Positions 42,782 through 51,038 of a stretch of 64,000 nt of DNA are shown in pieces. Position 1 is the stretch's first letter. Every line of letters begins with the position of its first letter. The translations under genes were made by a program, and so were the position numbers. The notes below the pieces were generated by a model, which had not been told where the DNA came from, did no database searches, and saw only the letters and a program-made list of their open reading frames with translations. The stretch covers positions 2,554,267-2,618,266 of the forward strand of contig NZ_KZ454938.1 of assembly GCF_002797325.1 (NCBI RefSeq), given 5' to 3'. The stretch is from Bacillus sp. FJAT-45037 (GTDB lineage: Bacteria > Bacillota > Bacilli > Bacillales > Bacillaceae_D).

Positions 42782-43414
42782 TTAATCCCCCTCGATGACA
42801 GTCGATAATCTCTCGACGAGTTGATCAATTCGGTCATCCTTCATGCGGTAGCTTACCGGATTAACAATTAAGCGTGAGGTAATGGGTACAATCGTCTCCA
42901 TCTCAACCAGACCATTTTCCCTCAAAGTTTGTCCTGTTGAAACAATATCCACAATGCGATCTGCCAGTCCGATTAATGGCGCCAGCTCAATCGATCCATT
43001 AAGCTTAATCATCTCGACTTGCTCCCCTTGCTCTTTAAAATACTGGGCAGCAAGGTTCGGGTATTTGGAAGCCACCTTTGGATTAATATCTTTTTTCTCG
43101 TATCCTGGTAAACCAGCAACCGCTAAATAACAAGCGCTAATTTTTAAATCAAGCACCTCGTACACATCACGCTCTTCTTCGATCATGACGTCTTTACCCG
43201 CGACACCAACATCCGCCACGCCATGCTCGACGTATGTTGGGACATCCATTGGTTTCGCTAAAATAAAGCGTAGGTTCTCTTCTTCAACATCAATAATCAG
43301 CTTACGTGAGTCATCAAACTCATCCGGGAGACGATAACCTGCTTGACGGAGAAGGTCGGCTGCCTCTTCAAAAATTCTTCCTTTTGGCATCGCGATCGTT
43401 AAACGTTCACTCAT
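42782..43414 (-). CDS. hisG: ATP phosphoribosyltransferase catalytic subunit (short form)
   Basis: Committed, feedback-controlled step of histidine synthesis. The 210 residues are the short HisG type, which lacks its own regulatory domain and needs HisZ. Visible motifs are '[16 protein letters not shown]', '[20 protein letters not shown]' and the PRPP loop '[11 protein letters not shown]'. ATG 43414 follows GGGGG by 8 nt and sits one nucleotide after the hisZ stop. Confidence 0.96.
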   Translation of the reverse strand: MSERLTIAMPKGRIFEEAADLLRQAGYRLPDEFDDSRKLIIDVEEENLRFILAKPMDVPTYVEHGVADVGVAGKDVMIEEERDVYEVLDLKISACYLAVAGLPGYEKKDINPKVASKYPNLAAQYFKEQGEQVEMIKLNGSIELAPLIGLADRIVDIVSTGQTLRENGLVEMETIVPITSRLIVNPVSYRMKDDRIDQLVERLSTVIEGD

Positions 43415-43415
43415 G

Positions 43416-44597
43416 TTACTGGCCCCCTTTCTTTGACTTTCCAATCGAATAAATCACTTCATCATATTGTTCACTCATACGATCTACATCGGCCACGCCT
43501 GAAAGGTCCTGCAAGACAACCGCCACGCCTTCTTGACGCTTCTGTAGGGCTAGTTTTGTCGCTTCTTCTCTGCGCTCTTTACTAAAAATAATACATGTCA
43601 CTGGCTCTCGCTCTGCTCGTTTACCTATCGCTTCAACAAGTAAATCAAGACGAACACCAAAGCCTGTTGCAGGAGCCGGGCGGTCAAATTTCTCTAGCAA
43701 CTGATCATATCTCCCACCGCTACTAAGTGGCACACCCAAATCATTCCCGTAGCCTTCAAACACAACACCCGTATAGTAGCTTAAATGAAGCACGAGATTG
43801 AGATCGAGCTTCACATACTCATCCATCCCGTAGCTCTCAAGCACGTCCCATAATTGCGTCAGTTCTGCTAATGCCTTTTCCCCTTGTTCGGTCTGTATCA
43901 GGTCAGCGGCTTGTTGGAGTGCCTCTTTTCCACCACGCAACTTCAACAGTTTCAATAAACGGTCTTTGTCGATCGAAGACAAGTTCAGCTCTTTCACATG
44001 CTGGCGGAAGCCGACATAGTTTTTTTCATATAAATAACGACGAAGGACAAGTGCACGATCTTCATTGCCAACAACATCTAATAACAGTGCGTCAACATAT
44101 CCAACATGACCAATAGCCACTTTAAAACCTGATAATCCCGCGCGTTGTAAACTAGAAATCATTAATGCGATCACTTCACCGTCTGCACTGACTGTCTCAT
44201 CCCCAATAAGCTCGACACCGACTTGTTCGAACTCTGCAGGTTTGCCGCCTTCATGCTGCTGGGCACGGTACACATTGGATTGATAGTTTAGGCGAATCGG
44301 GAAAGAGGCTTCTTTCAAGCTTGAAGCAACCAGTCTCGCAATCGGTGCGGTCATATCAGGACGGAGCACCAATGAATGTCCTTTTGAATCCAATAATTTA
44401 AACAATTGTTGATCAAGAATCGCTGAGGCCTCCCCAACCGTATCGTAAAACTCTAGTGTTGGCGTATCGATCGTTTGATACCCCCAAAGTGCGATTTCAG
44501 CTGCTAGTCGATCTCTCACTTGCTTTTTCGTTGCATATAAATTCGGTAATGTATCTCTCATCCCGATTGGTTTCTCAAACATAAATGGCTTTGACAT
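43416..44597 (-). CDS. hisZ: ATP phosphoribosyltransferase regulatory subunit
   Basis: Histidyl-tRNA-synthetase-like protein without aminoacylation function that makes an octamer with short HisG and confers histidine feedback. The 393 residues show the class II synthetase fold ('[20 protein letters not shown]', '[14 protein letters not shown]', '[23 protein letters not shown]' read in parts). The usual tRNA-synthetase anticodon domain is replaced by a short tail. It is the first gene of the operon, 174 nt downstream of the predicted promoter. Confidence 0.95.
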   Translation of the reverse strand: MSKPFMFEKPIGMRDTLPNLYATKKQVRDRLAAEIALWGYQTIDTPTLEFYDTVGEASAILDQQLFKLLDSKGHSLVLRPDMTAPIARLVASSLKEASFPIRLNYQSNVYRAQQHEGGKPAEFEQVGVELIGDETVSADGEVIALMISSLQRAGLSGFKVAIGHVGYVDALLLDVVGNEDRALVLRRYLYEKNYVGFRQHVKELNLSSIDKDRLLKLLKLRGGKEALQQAADLIQTEQGEKALAELTQLWDVLESYGMDEYVKLDLNLVLHLSYYTGVVFEGYGNDLGVPLSSGGRYDQLLEKFDRPAPATGFGVRLDLLVEAIGKRAEREPVTCIIFSKERREEATKLALQKRQEGVAVVLQDLSGVADVDRMSEQYDEVIYSIGKSKKGGQ

Positions 44598-44770
44598 CTC
44601 TCTTCACTCCTTGTATCTCTATCTTTTAGTAGGTTGATCATAATCTATCCTATTCACACGTTCTTTTTACTTTAGTTCGCTAACATACTACCGAAATAAA
44701 GGATTCATCTGTAGTCTACACGAGGACACATAGACCGTCAACTAAAAAGACTGATTTTTTCGAGAGCATC

Positions 44771-44799
44771 ATATATATAGATTCGACGAATTCTATCAA
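44771..44799 (-). promoter_or_regulatory. Likely his operon promoter with internal inverted repeat
   Basis: On the minus strand TTGATA (44799-44794) and TATATA (44777-44772) with a 16-nt spacer. The spacer holds AGAATTCGTCGAATCT (44794-44779), an inverted repeat of ATTCG/CGAAT type that could be an operator. No T-box (no specifier stem or T-box sequence) is visible in the 300 nt leader. Confidence 0.5.
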
Positions 44800-44863
44800 A
44801 ATCCTGTTACAACCCAATGATCCCCCTTCCACTTTTCCACTTCCAACCTTTCCAACCCACAAA

Positions 44864-44890
44864 AAAAGCCCCAACACTACTTGTGTCAGG
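44864..44890 (-). terminator. Terminator after yvoF
   Basis: On the minus strand CCTGACAC pairs with GTGTTGGGG (one G.T), then GCTTTTTTTG. It is 9 nt past the yvoF stop codon and ends the hprK-lgt-yvoD-ppaX-yvoF operon. Confidence 0.8.
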
Positions 44891-44898
44891 ACCCTACT

Positions 44899-45387
44899 TC
44901 ATATTTTCTCTTTAATCACTTGCATCGGATTGCCGCCAACAAATGCGCCCGCCGGAACGTCACGATGTACAAGTGTCCCTGCTGAGACAATGGCACCGTC
45001 CCCAATTGTTACACCAGGAAGGATCGTTGTGTTCGCACCAATCATCACGCCATCCCCGATGATCACATCCCCCAAACGATACTCTTTAATCAAATACTCA
45101 TGCGCAAGAATCGTCGTGTTATAGCCGATAATCGTATTTTTCCCAATCGAGATTCGTTCAGGAAACATAACGTCCATCATCACCATTAACGCAACCGCCG
45201 TCTCAGCACCTACCTTCATGCCAAGAAAATGGCGATAGAGCCAATTTTTCACCTTCAGAAACGGCGTATAACGAGAGATTTGAATCACAATGAAGTTTTT
45301 GACGACTTTAAAAAACGGAACTGTGCGGTAAATTTGCCAAAGAGAATTCGCTGTGTTCACCGGGTAGCTCTCCGTTTTTCTACTCAC
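44899..45387 (-). CDS. yvoF: Left-handed beta-helix acyltransferase (YvoF type)
   Basis: A 162-residue acetyltransferase of the hexapeptide-repeat family. Repeats of the [LIV]G type are visible in 'ERISIGKNTIIGYNTTIL', 'DVIIGDGVMIGANTTILPGVTIGDGAIVSAG' (read in parts), and the family C-terminal 'PAGAFVGGNPMQVI'. The N-terminal 50 residues are amphipathic and may bind membrane. It overlaps ppaX by 8 nt. The acceptor is unknown; the neighbouring lgt suggests an envelope role only by proximity. Confidence 0.88.
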   Translation of the reverse strand: MSRKTESYPVNTANSLWQIYRTVPFFKVVKNFIVIQISRYTPFLKVKNWLYRHFLGMKVGAETAVALMVMMDVMFPERISIGKNTIIGYNTTILAHEYLIKEYRLGDVIIGDGVMIGANTTILPGVTIGDGAIVSAGTLVHRDVPAGAFVGGNPMQVIKEKI

Positions 45388-46027
45388 TTTCTACCTCCAA
45401 GATATCAAGCAAGTCCGCCATCGTTTCTAGTACATAATCAGGTTCAAGGGCACGAATCGCCTCTTCCCCTTTAATTGACCAGCTCACACCCGCGGTTGGA
45501 ATTCCGAGATTCTTACCGGCATGAATGTCATGAGGGCTATCACCAATCATCATCGCCCCTTCTTTCGTCACACCGAGACGCTCTAGAGCGAGTTCCAATG
45601 GTTCCGTATGTGGTTTGGCGTGTGTGACATCGTCTAAACCGACAACGACATCAAAATACGAATCAAGATTCATTAACTTTAACCCCATCAATGCTGTCTT
45701 ACGGATTTTTGTTGTGACGATCGCTAAGTTATAGCCTTTTTCATGTAAGGTCTTAATCGTCTCAAACACCCCTTCATACTCACGAACAAGCTCATCATGA
45801 AATGCATGATTATGCGTACGGTAGAAGTCTATCATTTCTTCGTAACGTTCCGCATCAACCGTTTTAAAGCTATCTGCTAAAGGTGGTCCGATAAATGTGA
45901 TCACTTTTTCACGATCATACTCACCTGGCTTATAATGCTCAAGGGTGTGTAAGAACGAAGCAATGATGAGTTCATTCGTGTTAATTAAGGTTCCATCTAA
46001 ATCGAATAATAATGTTTTAATGTTCAT
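45380..46027 (-). CDS. ppaX: Pyrophosphatase PpaX (HAD family)
   Basis: Hydrolyses the pyrophosphate released when HprK phosphorylase removes phosphate from Ser46 of HPr/Crh. The 215 residues have HAD motif I 'LLFDLDGTLINTNE', motif II 'VTTKI', a conserved Lys in 'DVTHAKPHTEP' and motif III/IV 'MIGDSPHDI'. It overlaps yvoF by 8 nt and yvoD by 11 nt. It shares the operon with hprK, so kinase/phosphorylase and pyrophosphate removal are co-expressed. Confidence 0.94.
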   Translation of the reverse strand: MNIKTLLFDLDGTLINTNELIIASFLHTLEHYKPGEYDREKVITFIGPPLADSFKTVDAERYEEMIDFYRTHNHAFHDELVREYEGVFETIKTLHEKGYNLAIVTTKIRKTALMGLKLMNLDSYFDVVVGLDDVTHAKPHTEPLELALERLGVTKEGAMMIGDSPHDIHAGKNLGIPTAGVSWSIKGEEAIRALEPDYVLETMADLLDILEVESE

Positions 46028-46964
46028 AGGTCGCTTCCTTTCTATCTGCCTGTTGATCTTTCTCTAATCGTTTCCAAACAAAAGCCACAACGACAGTCAA
46101 GACAATCGCTGTTACGACACGAATAATTAATAACGGCCAAACAGGAATCCCAAGTGGAATGAAAATTAATGTATCTTCTATGACCGCGTGACAAGCGACA
46201 AGGAAAATGAACACCAAGTACAAATCCTTTTTCGATACATTATCTTCTTTGACCGCCTGAATCATCACACCAGCTCCAAAAGCGAGGCCAAACACAAGAC
46301 CCGAAGCCAGTGTCGTCGATGTATTTTTTTGAATGCCGAGTAAGCGAGTTAAAGGAGCCATCCATGAGGACATCACCTGTAACCAGTTTAACTCTTTCAT
46401 AATTTGAACAAATATCATCAGCGGGATCACGATCATGGCTAATTGGACGATTCCAAGGAACGCACTTTCTATTCCTGAGAATGCAATCCCCATCCAGGTA
46501 GACGGCTCCGCACTCGGTGTCGTTGAAACGAATCCGTATTGTGCGGTTTCTTGCCCTCCACTCCAAAATAAATGAATCATCCATGCCGAAAAGAGTGCCA
46601 AACCAATCCGCACCGCTAATACGACACTCATTTTGATTCCGACCTTCGTTGCGACAGCCGACTCAACGAAAAGGTTGTGAGAAAACGACAGCATCATCGC
46701 TAGGATAAAGACTTCCTTTACGGTGAGCTCAAGCGTTAATATTGCCCCAATGCCTGCATACAAATTAAGCACATTCCCGAGCACAAGCGGAATCGCCGCT
46801 TCCCCAGGTAGACCAATGAAACCCATCAGTGGCGCCAATAATTGCGCGAGCCAATCGAGCACGGGCGTATGCCCAAGAATTGTGACAAGTAACGTAATCG
46901 GAAAGATGATCTTACCTAATGTCCAAGTCGTCTGCAGACCGACGAGTAATCCCCTTTTCAGCAT
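46017..46964 (-). CDS. yvoD: Nucleoside-recognition-domain membrane protein (YvoD type)
   Basis: A 315-residue multispan membrane protein with two Gate/nucleoside-recognition halves ('LLAPLMGFIGLPGEAAIPLVLGNVLNLYAG' and 'WMAPLTRLLGI...LVFGLAFGAG', read in parts). About eight membrane spans are predicted. It resembles SpmA/SpmB and YvoD. Substrate unknown. It overlaps ppaX and lies 24 nt after lgt in the hprK-lgt-yvoD-ppaX-yvoF operon. Confidence 0.85.
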   Translation of the reverse strand: MLKRGLLVGLQTTWTLGKIIFPITLLVTILGHTPVLDWLAQLLAPLMGFIGLPGEAAIPLVLGNVLNLYAGIGAILTLELTVKEVFILAMMLSFSHNLFVESAVATKVGIKMSVVLAVRIGLALFSAWMIHLFWSGGQETAQYGFVSTTPSAEPSTWMGIAFSGIESAFLGIVQLAMIVIPLMIFVQIMKELNWLQVMSSWMAPLTRLLGIQKNTSTTLASGLVFGLAFGAGVMIQAVKEDNVSKKDLYLVFIFLVACHAVIEDTLIFIPLGIPVWPLLIIRVVTAIVLTVVVAFVWKRLEKDQQADRKEATYEH

Positions 46965-46988
46965 ACCGATCCTCCCCCTCCAATCGAC

Positions 46989-47852
46989 TTATTTCTTTTT
47001 CTTTGTCGACTTTTTCTTTCGTTTCGTCTCTTGAACGGGCAAGGCCGGATCTAAGTAACGTTTTGTACCAGGTTGCTTGCGACGATACACCCAAAGGATC
47101 ACTGCTCCAATCACAAGAACAATCGAGATCACTTGTGCCGTCTTTAACACGCCAAAGATCAATAAGAAATCGAGTCGAATGATTTCAATGAAGAAACGTC
47201 CAACCGAGTACCAGATCACGTAGGTGAAGAAGATTTCCCCTTGCTTTAAGTTCACGCGACGTAAATAAAGAAGAAGAGCCACACCGAGTAAGTTCCATAT
47301 CGATTCATATAAGAATGTCGGATGATAATACGTTCCATTGATAAACATTTGATTAATAATAAACTCAGGTAACAGTAGCCCTTCAAGAAACTCACGGGTC
47401 ACAGGGCCTCCGTACACCTCTTGGTTCATAAAGTTTCCCCAACGACCAATTGCTTGACCGAGTAAAATACTTGGCGCCGCCACATCGACCAATTGCCAGA
47501 ATGAAAGGTTATGCCTTTTTGTAAAGAAGTACGCTGTTAGCACCCCACCAATTAACGCACCATGAATGGCGATGCCGCCTTCCCATATATAAAACATCCG
47601 AATCGGGTCATCTGCAAATTGCTCCCACCTAAACGTCACGTAATAAATACGCGCAGAAATAATCGAAATCGGAATCGCAAACAAGAGTAAATCTGCAAAT
47701 GTTTCTTTTGGCATCCCTAATCTTACTGACTCACGCGATGCGATGATATAACCTAAAAAGACACCCAAACCAATAATTGCCCCGTACCAATAAAGCGTAA
47801 AAGGCCCTACATCTAACAAAATCCTACTTAACGGTTCTATCTGTTCTTCCAC
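46989..47852 (-). CDS. lgt: Prolipoprotein diacylglyceryl transferase
   Basis: Membrane enzyme that attaches diacylglycerol to the lipobox Cys of prolipoproteins. The 287 residues contain about seven spans, the conserved His in '[12 protein letters not shown]...HGALIGGV', the signature '[14 protein letters not shown]', and 'GRFFIEIIR' near the C-terminus. The tail ends in Lys-rich 'KKKSTKKKK'. Substrates in this window include the lipoprotein cytochrome c-551. Confidence 0.96.
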   Translation of the reverse strand: MEEQIEPLSRILLDVGPFTLYWYGAIIGLGVFLGYIIASRESVRLGMPKETFADLLLFAIPISIISARIYYVTFRWEQFADDPIRMFYIWEGGIAIHGALIGGVLTAYFFTKRHNLSFWQLVDVAAPSILLGQAIGRWGNFMNQEVYGGPVTREFLEGLLLPEFIINQMFINGTYYHPTFLYESIWNLLGVALLLYLRRVNLKQGEIFFTYVIWYSVGRFFIEIIRLDFLLIFGVLKTAQVISIVLVIGAVILWVYRRKQPGTKRYLDPALPVQETKRKKKSTKKKK

Positions 47853-47888
47853 TGTGGCCTCACCTCACCTAATCTTTATAAAAATTAT

Positions 47889-48827
47889 TTAACTAAACTC
47901 GTCACGTTCTCCGTCTTCAATCACATCTGTCAGACGCTCGGAAAAATCTTGTGCCGCGTTAAAGCCAAGACGCTTTAAGCGGAAATTCATAGCCGCGACC
48001 TCGATAATAACAGCTAAGTTACGACCTGGACGAACAGGAACCGTTAACTTTGTAATTTCAGAATCAATGATTTTCATCGTTTCTTCCTCAAGCCCTAAAC
48101 GGTCATATGCTTTTTTCTGATCCCATAATTCAAGATCGATACACAAGGCAATCCGTTTAAATGGACGAACAGCCCCAGCCCCAAATAACGTCATCACATT
48201 GATAATGCCTAGACCACGGATCTCTAGTAAATGCTGAATCAATTCCGGGGAACGTCCTACAAGAACATCTTCATTCTCCTGACGAATCTCAACCGAATCA
48301 TCAGCAACTAGACGATGACCACGACGGACAAGGTCAAGAGCCGTCTCACTTTTACCGACTCCGCTATTACCTGTAATTAATACACCAATTCCATAAATAT
48401 CAACCAAGACACCATGCACGGCAGTCATCGGAGACATCTCTCTCTCTAAGTAGTTCGTCAATCGGCTACTTAGTCGAGTCGTTGATAGCTTAGTGCGCAT
48501 CAACGGAACACCATTCTGCTCCGCTGCCTCTACTAATTCAGGGGGAGCTTCATTATCACGTGAGATAATGATCCCAGGTGTGTCATATGTACATAATTTT
48601 AACATCCGTTCTTCTTTAACCTCTTGTGTGAGTTGCTTAAAGAACATTAACTCCGTGCGACCAAGCAATTGCAAGCGCTTGGCAGGATAATACGTGAAAA
48701 ATCCAGCCATCTCCATCCCCGGTCTAGAGATATCACTTGTCGTAATCGGGCGATAAATCCCTTCTTCTCCTGCTATCAACTCGAGTTGAAAATTTTCTAA
48801 TAGATCATTTGCCGTTATTTTAGCCAT
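47889..48827 (-). CDS. hprK: HPr kinase/phosphorylase
   Basis: Phosphorylates and dephosphorylates Ser46 of HPr and Crh in response to fructose-1,6-bisphosphate and phosphate. The 312 residues carry Walker A '[11 protein letters not shown]' (about 151-161), the acidic catalytic Asp in 'LVADDSVEI', and the HprK signature '[10 protein letters not shown]' with C-terminal '[18 protein letters not shown]'. It is the first gene of the operon, 36 nt before lgt. Its substrate crh and the cre site upstream of rpoN are also in this window. Confidence 0.97.
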   Translation of the reverse strand: MAKITANDLLENFQLELIAGEEGIYRPITTSDISRPGMEMAGFFTYYPAKRLQLLGRTELMFFKQLTQEVKEERMLKLCTYDTPGIIISRDNEAPPELVEAAEQNGVPLMRTKLSTTRLSSRLTNYLEREMSPMTAVHGVLVDIYGIGVLITGNSGVGKSETALDLVRRGHRLVADDSVEIRQENEDVLVGRSPELIQHLLEIRGLGIINVMTLFGAGAVRPFKRIALCIDLELWDQKKAYDRLGLEEETMKIIDSEITKLTVPVRPGRNLAVIIEVAAMNFRLKRLGFNAAQDFSERLTDVIEDGERDEFS

Positions 48828-48956
48828 TCTTTTCCCACCTTATATGATTGAACAATTTCAATTCTGTATTTCGAGACTACGAGTTCCATTTTATCATGTT
48901 TTGATGAGCAAGACGAACGCCAGAGACCCCAGCAACGAAGCGAGCAGACGAAAAAA

Positions 48957-48979
48957 GCCTAACCATAAACGGTTAGACC
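48957..48979. terminator. Bidirectional terminator between yvlD and hprK
   Basis: CTAACC and GGTTAG form the stem; A-runs on the left and T-runs on the right allow function on both strands. It lies 13 nt past the yvlD stop codon. Confidence 0.85.
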
Positions 48980-48991
48980 TTTTTCTGCTGT

Positions 48992-49333
48992 TTAGTTACG
49001 TAATGGTTTCACAACGAATGTCTGCAACAACGCAATTAAGATCGATGCCAACAACGCCATACCAAACCCGTTAATGATAAACGCATCTCCCATCAATGCG
49101 GCGGTTAATAATAACGTCAATGCACTGACAACAAAGAGGAATAATCCTAGGGTTAAAATCGTAATCGGCAAAGTGAGTACGACCAAAATAGGTTTCACAA
49201 TTGCATTGACCACAGATAGCAGCAAACTAGCAATAATAGCCGCTCCGAAGCCTGATAATTCAAATCCATCAAACACATACGCAATTAACAATAAAACGAG
49301 TGCATTTAGTACTAATCCAATAATCCATCTCAT
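48992..49333 (-). CDS. yvlD: Phage-holin-like family 4 membrane protein (YvlD)
   Basis: A 113-residue membrane protein with four hydrophobic spans and the family motif 'AIVKPILVVLTLPITILTLGLFLF'. The YvlD/DUF360 family is predicted to be holin-like but the function is unproven. Its ATG shares a base with the yvlC stop (TAATG), so the genes are co-translated. In B. subtilis yvlABCD belongs to the sigma-W envelope-stress regulon (known). Confidence 0.9.
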   Translation of the reverse strand: MRWIIGLVLNALVLLLIAYVFDGFELSGFGAAIIASLLLSVVNAIVKPILVVLTLPITILTLGLFLFVVSALTLLLTAALMGDAFIINGFGMALLASILIALLQTFVVKPLRN

Positions 49334-49533
49334 TATTCTGCCACGTCCTCTTCATTAGGTACAACAAAGATGGAAATAAGATAGGCTAGGAATATCGGCC
49401 ATCCTGTGGTGAGAATGAATAGGACAACGGTTAGAATGCGTACAACGGTCGGGTCAAGATTAAAATATTTTGCTACTCCACCACAAACCCCTGCGATTTT
49501 ACGGTCATTCTGTGTTCGGATTAATTTCTTCAT
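49333..49533 (-). CDS. yvlC: PspC-domain membrane protein (YvlC)
   Basis: A 66-residue protein consisting of a single PspC domain: 'RKIAGVCGGVAKYFNLDPTVVRI' then a long hydrophobic segment ('LTVVLFILTTGWPIFLAYLIS'-like). The conserved Trp-Pro in the span is typical. It is expected in the membrane, sensing envelope stress. It is 39 nt downstream of yvlB. Confidence 0.92.
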   Translation of the reverse strand: MKKLIRTQNDRKIAGVCGGVAKYFNLDPTVVRILTVVLFILTTGWPIFLAYLISIFVVPNEEDVAE

Positions 49534-49572
49534 ATTTTACCACCTCATCTACTTTAGGCATTCTCGTTTACG

Positions 49573-50679
49573 TTAAGACAGGCGATCTCGGACTAAGGCT
49601 GAACCTGTATATGTGACTGCATTTACTTTCACACGTGGAGATGATTGTTGATTGCCGACAAAACTCGTTTGTTTTTGAGCAAATTCCTTCTTCTCATCCA
49701 GAATTTCATGGTCGTTCATATCAACAGAAAAGCTACCGACATTCGTCTTTAACTTTCCTTCTACTCGCATGTCTTCAGGAACATACAGATGAACACTTCC
49801 CGTCGTCGCCTTTAGATCAGCATATCCTGATTCCTCTAAACGATCCAATGTGTAGGTAATCCCGCCATTGACCGTTTCTGCATCAACATCCTGGGCTCGG
49901 CCAGACAACGTAATGCTGCCATTGACTGTTTTCACATCAACAAGATCGGCTTCTAGGTGCTTAAGATCAATCGCTCCATTTACTGTTTCAGCCATAATTT
50001 TTTTCGCTTTTACCGACTGAAAGGAGATCGCACCATTCAACGTATTCACATCAAATGTGTCGACAGTAATTTGTTCCCCTTTTATTTGGCCATTAAACGT
50101 GTAGAGCTTTAAGTGATCAAACGTCGTCTTTGGAACATAGACAGTCGCCTGTACTTTCATTGATTTCACTTTCGTATGGAACAATAACTTCTGCTCATTC
50201 ACGCGAAATGTTGCTTCTTGCAAAAAGACTCGACGCGCTTCTTCAGTGTCCTTCACTCGATACACACGGGCCTCACATTCAATGCGAACATCAGGCTCTT
50301 CCCAAGGAACAAAGGTAATCGATCCATTTTCTAAAGAAATGTCGATGTTTTCAGGTGACAAGTCACGATGTTGGAAAATATGATCGACGACAACCGATGA
50401 ACCGAAGTTGAAATCCAAATCAAAGTCTTTGATCTTTTGCAAAGCTGTATCAAAAAAGCTCGCAAAGCGATTTTCTGCCGATGTCGATTGGCGGTGACGT
50501 CTACGGTAATCCTCGCCTTCTTCCCACTTCACATCGGTTGATAATGGGTGTGAGTTCGCTTCCATGTTCTCAGCAGACGGTCCTTTTTTCGTATCCATCG
50601 CTTCTAACAGTTTAATGCCCTCTTCCGCAGTAATCTTGCCGTCTTCAATCATCTTTAAGATCATTTTACGTTCTTCCAT
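49573..50679 (-). CDS. yvlB: DUF4097-type envelope protein (YvlB)
   Basis: A 368-residue cytoplasmic protein. The N-terminal 'MEERKMILKMIEDGKITAEEGIKLLEAMD' (read in parts) is a SHOCT-like helical hairpin also found in YvlB/LiaG-type proteins. The C-terminal half is a beta-helix-like DUF4097 domain with repeated 'VNGSI/TLNGA/ETVNGG' strands. ATG 50679 is chosen: AAGGAGG is 7 nt upstream; the in-frame extension to 50793 runs into repeat copy C and is spurious. It is first in the yvlB-yvlC-yvlD set. Confidence 0.9.
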   Translation of the reverse strand: MEERKMILKMIEDGKITAEEGIKLLEAMDTKKGPSAENMEANSHPLSTDVKWEEGEDYRRRHRQSTSAENRFASFFDTALQKIKDFDLDFNFGSSVVVDHIFQHRDLSPENIDISLENGSITFVPWEEPDVRIECEARVYRVKDTEEARRVFLQEATFRVNEQKLLFHTKVKSMKVQATVYVPKTTFDHLKLYTFNGQIKGEQITVDTFDVNTLNGAISFQSVKAKKIMAETVNGAIDLKHLEADLVDVKTVNGSITLSGRAQDVDAETVNGGITYTLDRLEESGYADLKATTGSVHLYVPEDMRVEGKLKTNVGSFSVDMNDHEILDEKKEFAQKQTSFVGNQQSSPRVKVNAVTYTGSALVRDRLS

Positions 50680-50744
50680 TGTTAAGAGCCTCCTTATTAT
50701 ACAATCCAAGTACAAGTAATTACGCTCGTTCATCTGTGTAAAAA

Positions 50745-50980
50745 GAAGCCAGGAAATAAATAATTTGCTTAACTGACGTTCTGAACAATGCACAAACTTA
50801 GCGGATGAAATATACGTAGACTCCTGGCGGGTATTAGCAACGGTGAGACCCCACAGTGCGAAGCACGAGGAGGCTCACCAGCTTCCTCGCGGGTGCGTAG
50901 TATATTTCAGGAGCGGCTTATCTGCACCACCTATTATCTGTTCGGATTCCCGTTTGTTAAGCCACCGAGTCCTAGCCTCT
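50745..50980 (+). repeat. ~230-bp structured interspersed repeat, copy C
   Basis: Third copy of the element at 10698 and 37931. The ends are GAAGCCAGGA and TCCTAGCCTC, followed by TTTTTTAAT. The central TGAAATATACGTAGACTCC and GTATATTTCAGGAGCGGC arms are conserved. The inner arm differs from the other two copies (GGCGGGT against CTCGCGGGT), a change that keeps pairing in part. It sits between the yvlB start and the uvrA stop codon. Confidence 0.9.
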
Positions 50981-51038
50981 TTTTTAATATCCTCTTCTAT
51001 TGTATTACGGAAGAGGGCGTCTTCATGTTTCATACTTT

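Noticed and set aside
44598-44898. A T-box or HutP-type leader before hisZ
   Set aside because: No specifier stem, T-box sequence or terminator/antiterminator pair could be found in the leader.
50680-50793. Longer N-terminus of yvlB
   Set aside because: The extension lies in repeat copy C, lacks a ribosome site, and is unlike the family start; ATG 50679 with AAGGAGG is better.
49573-50793. A sigma-W promoter before yvlB
   Set aside because: CGTA is present but no TGAAAC box at the right distance was found, so the expected sigma-W control could not be supported.
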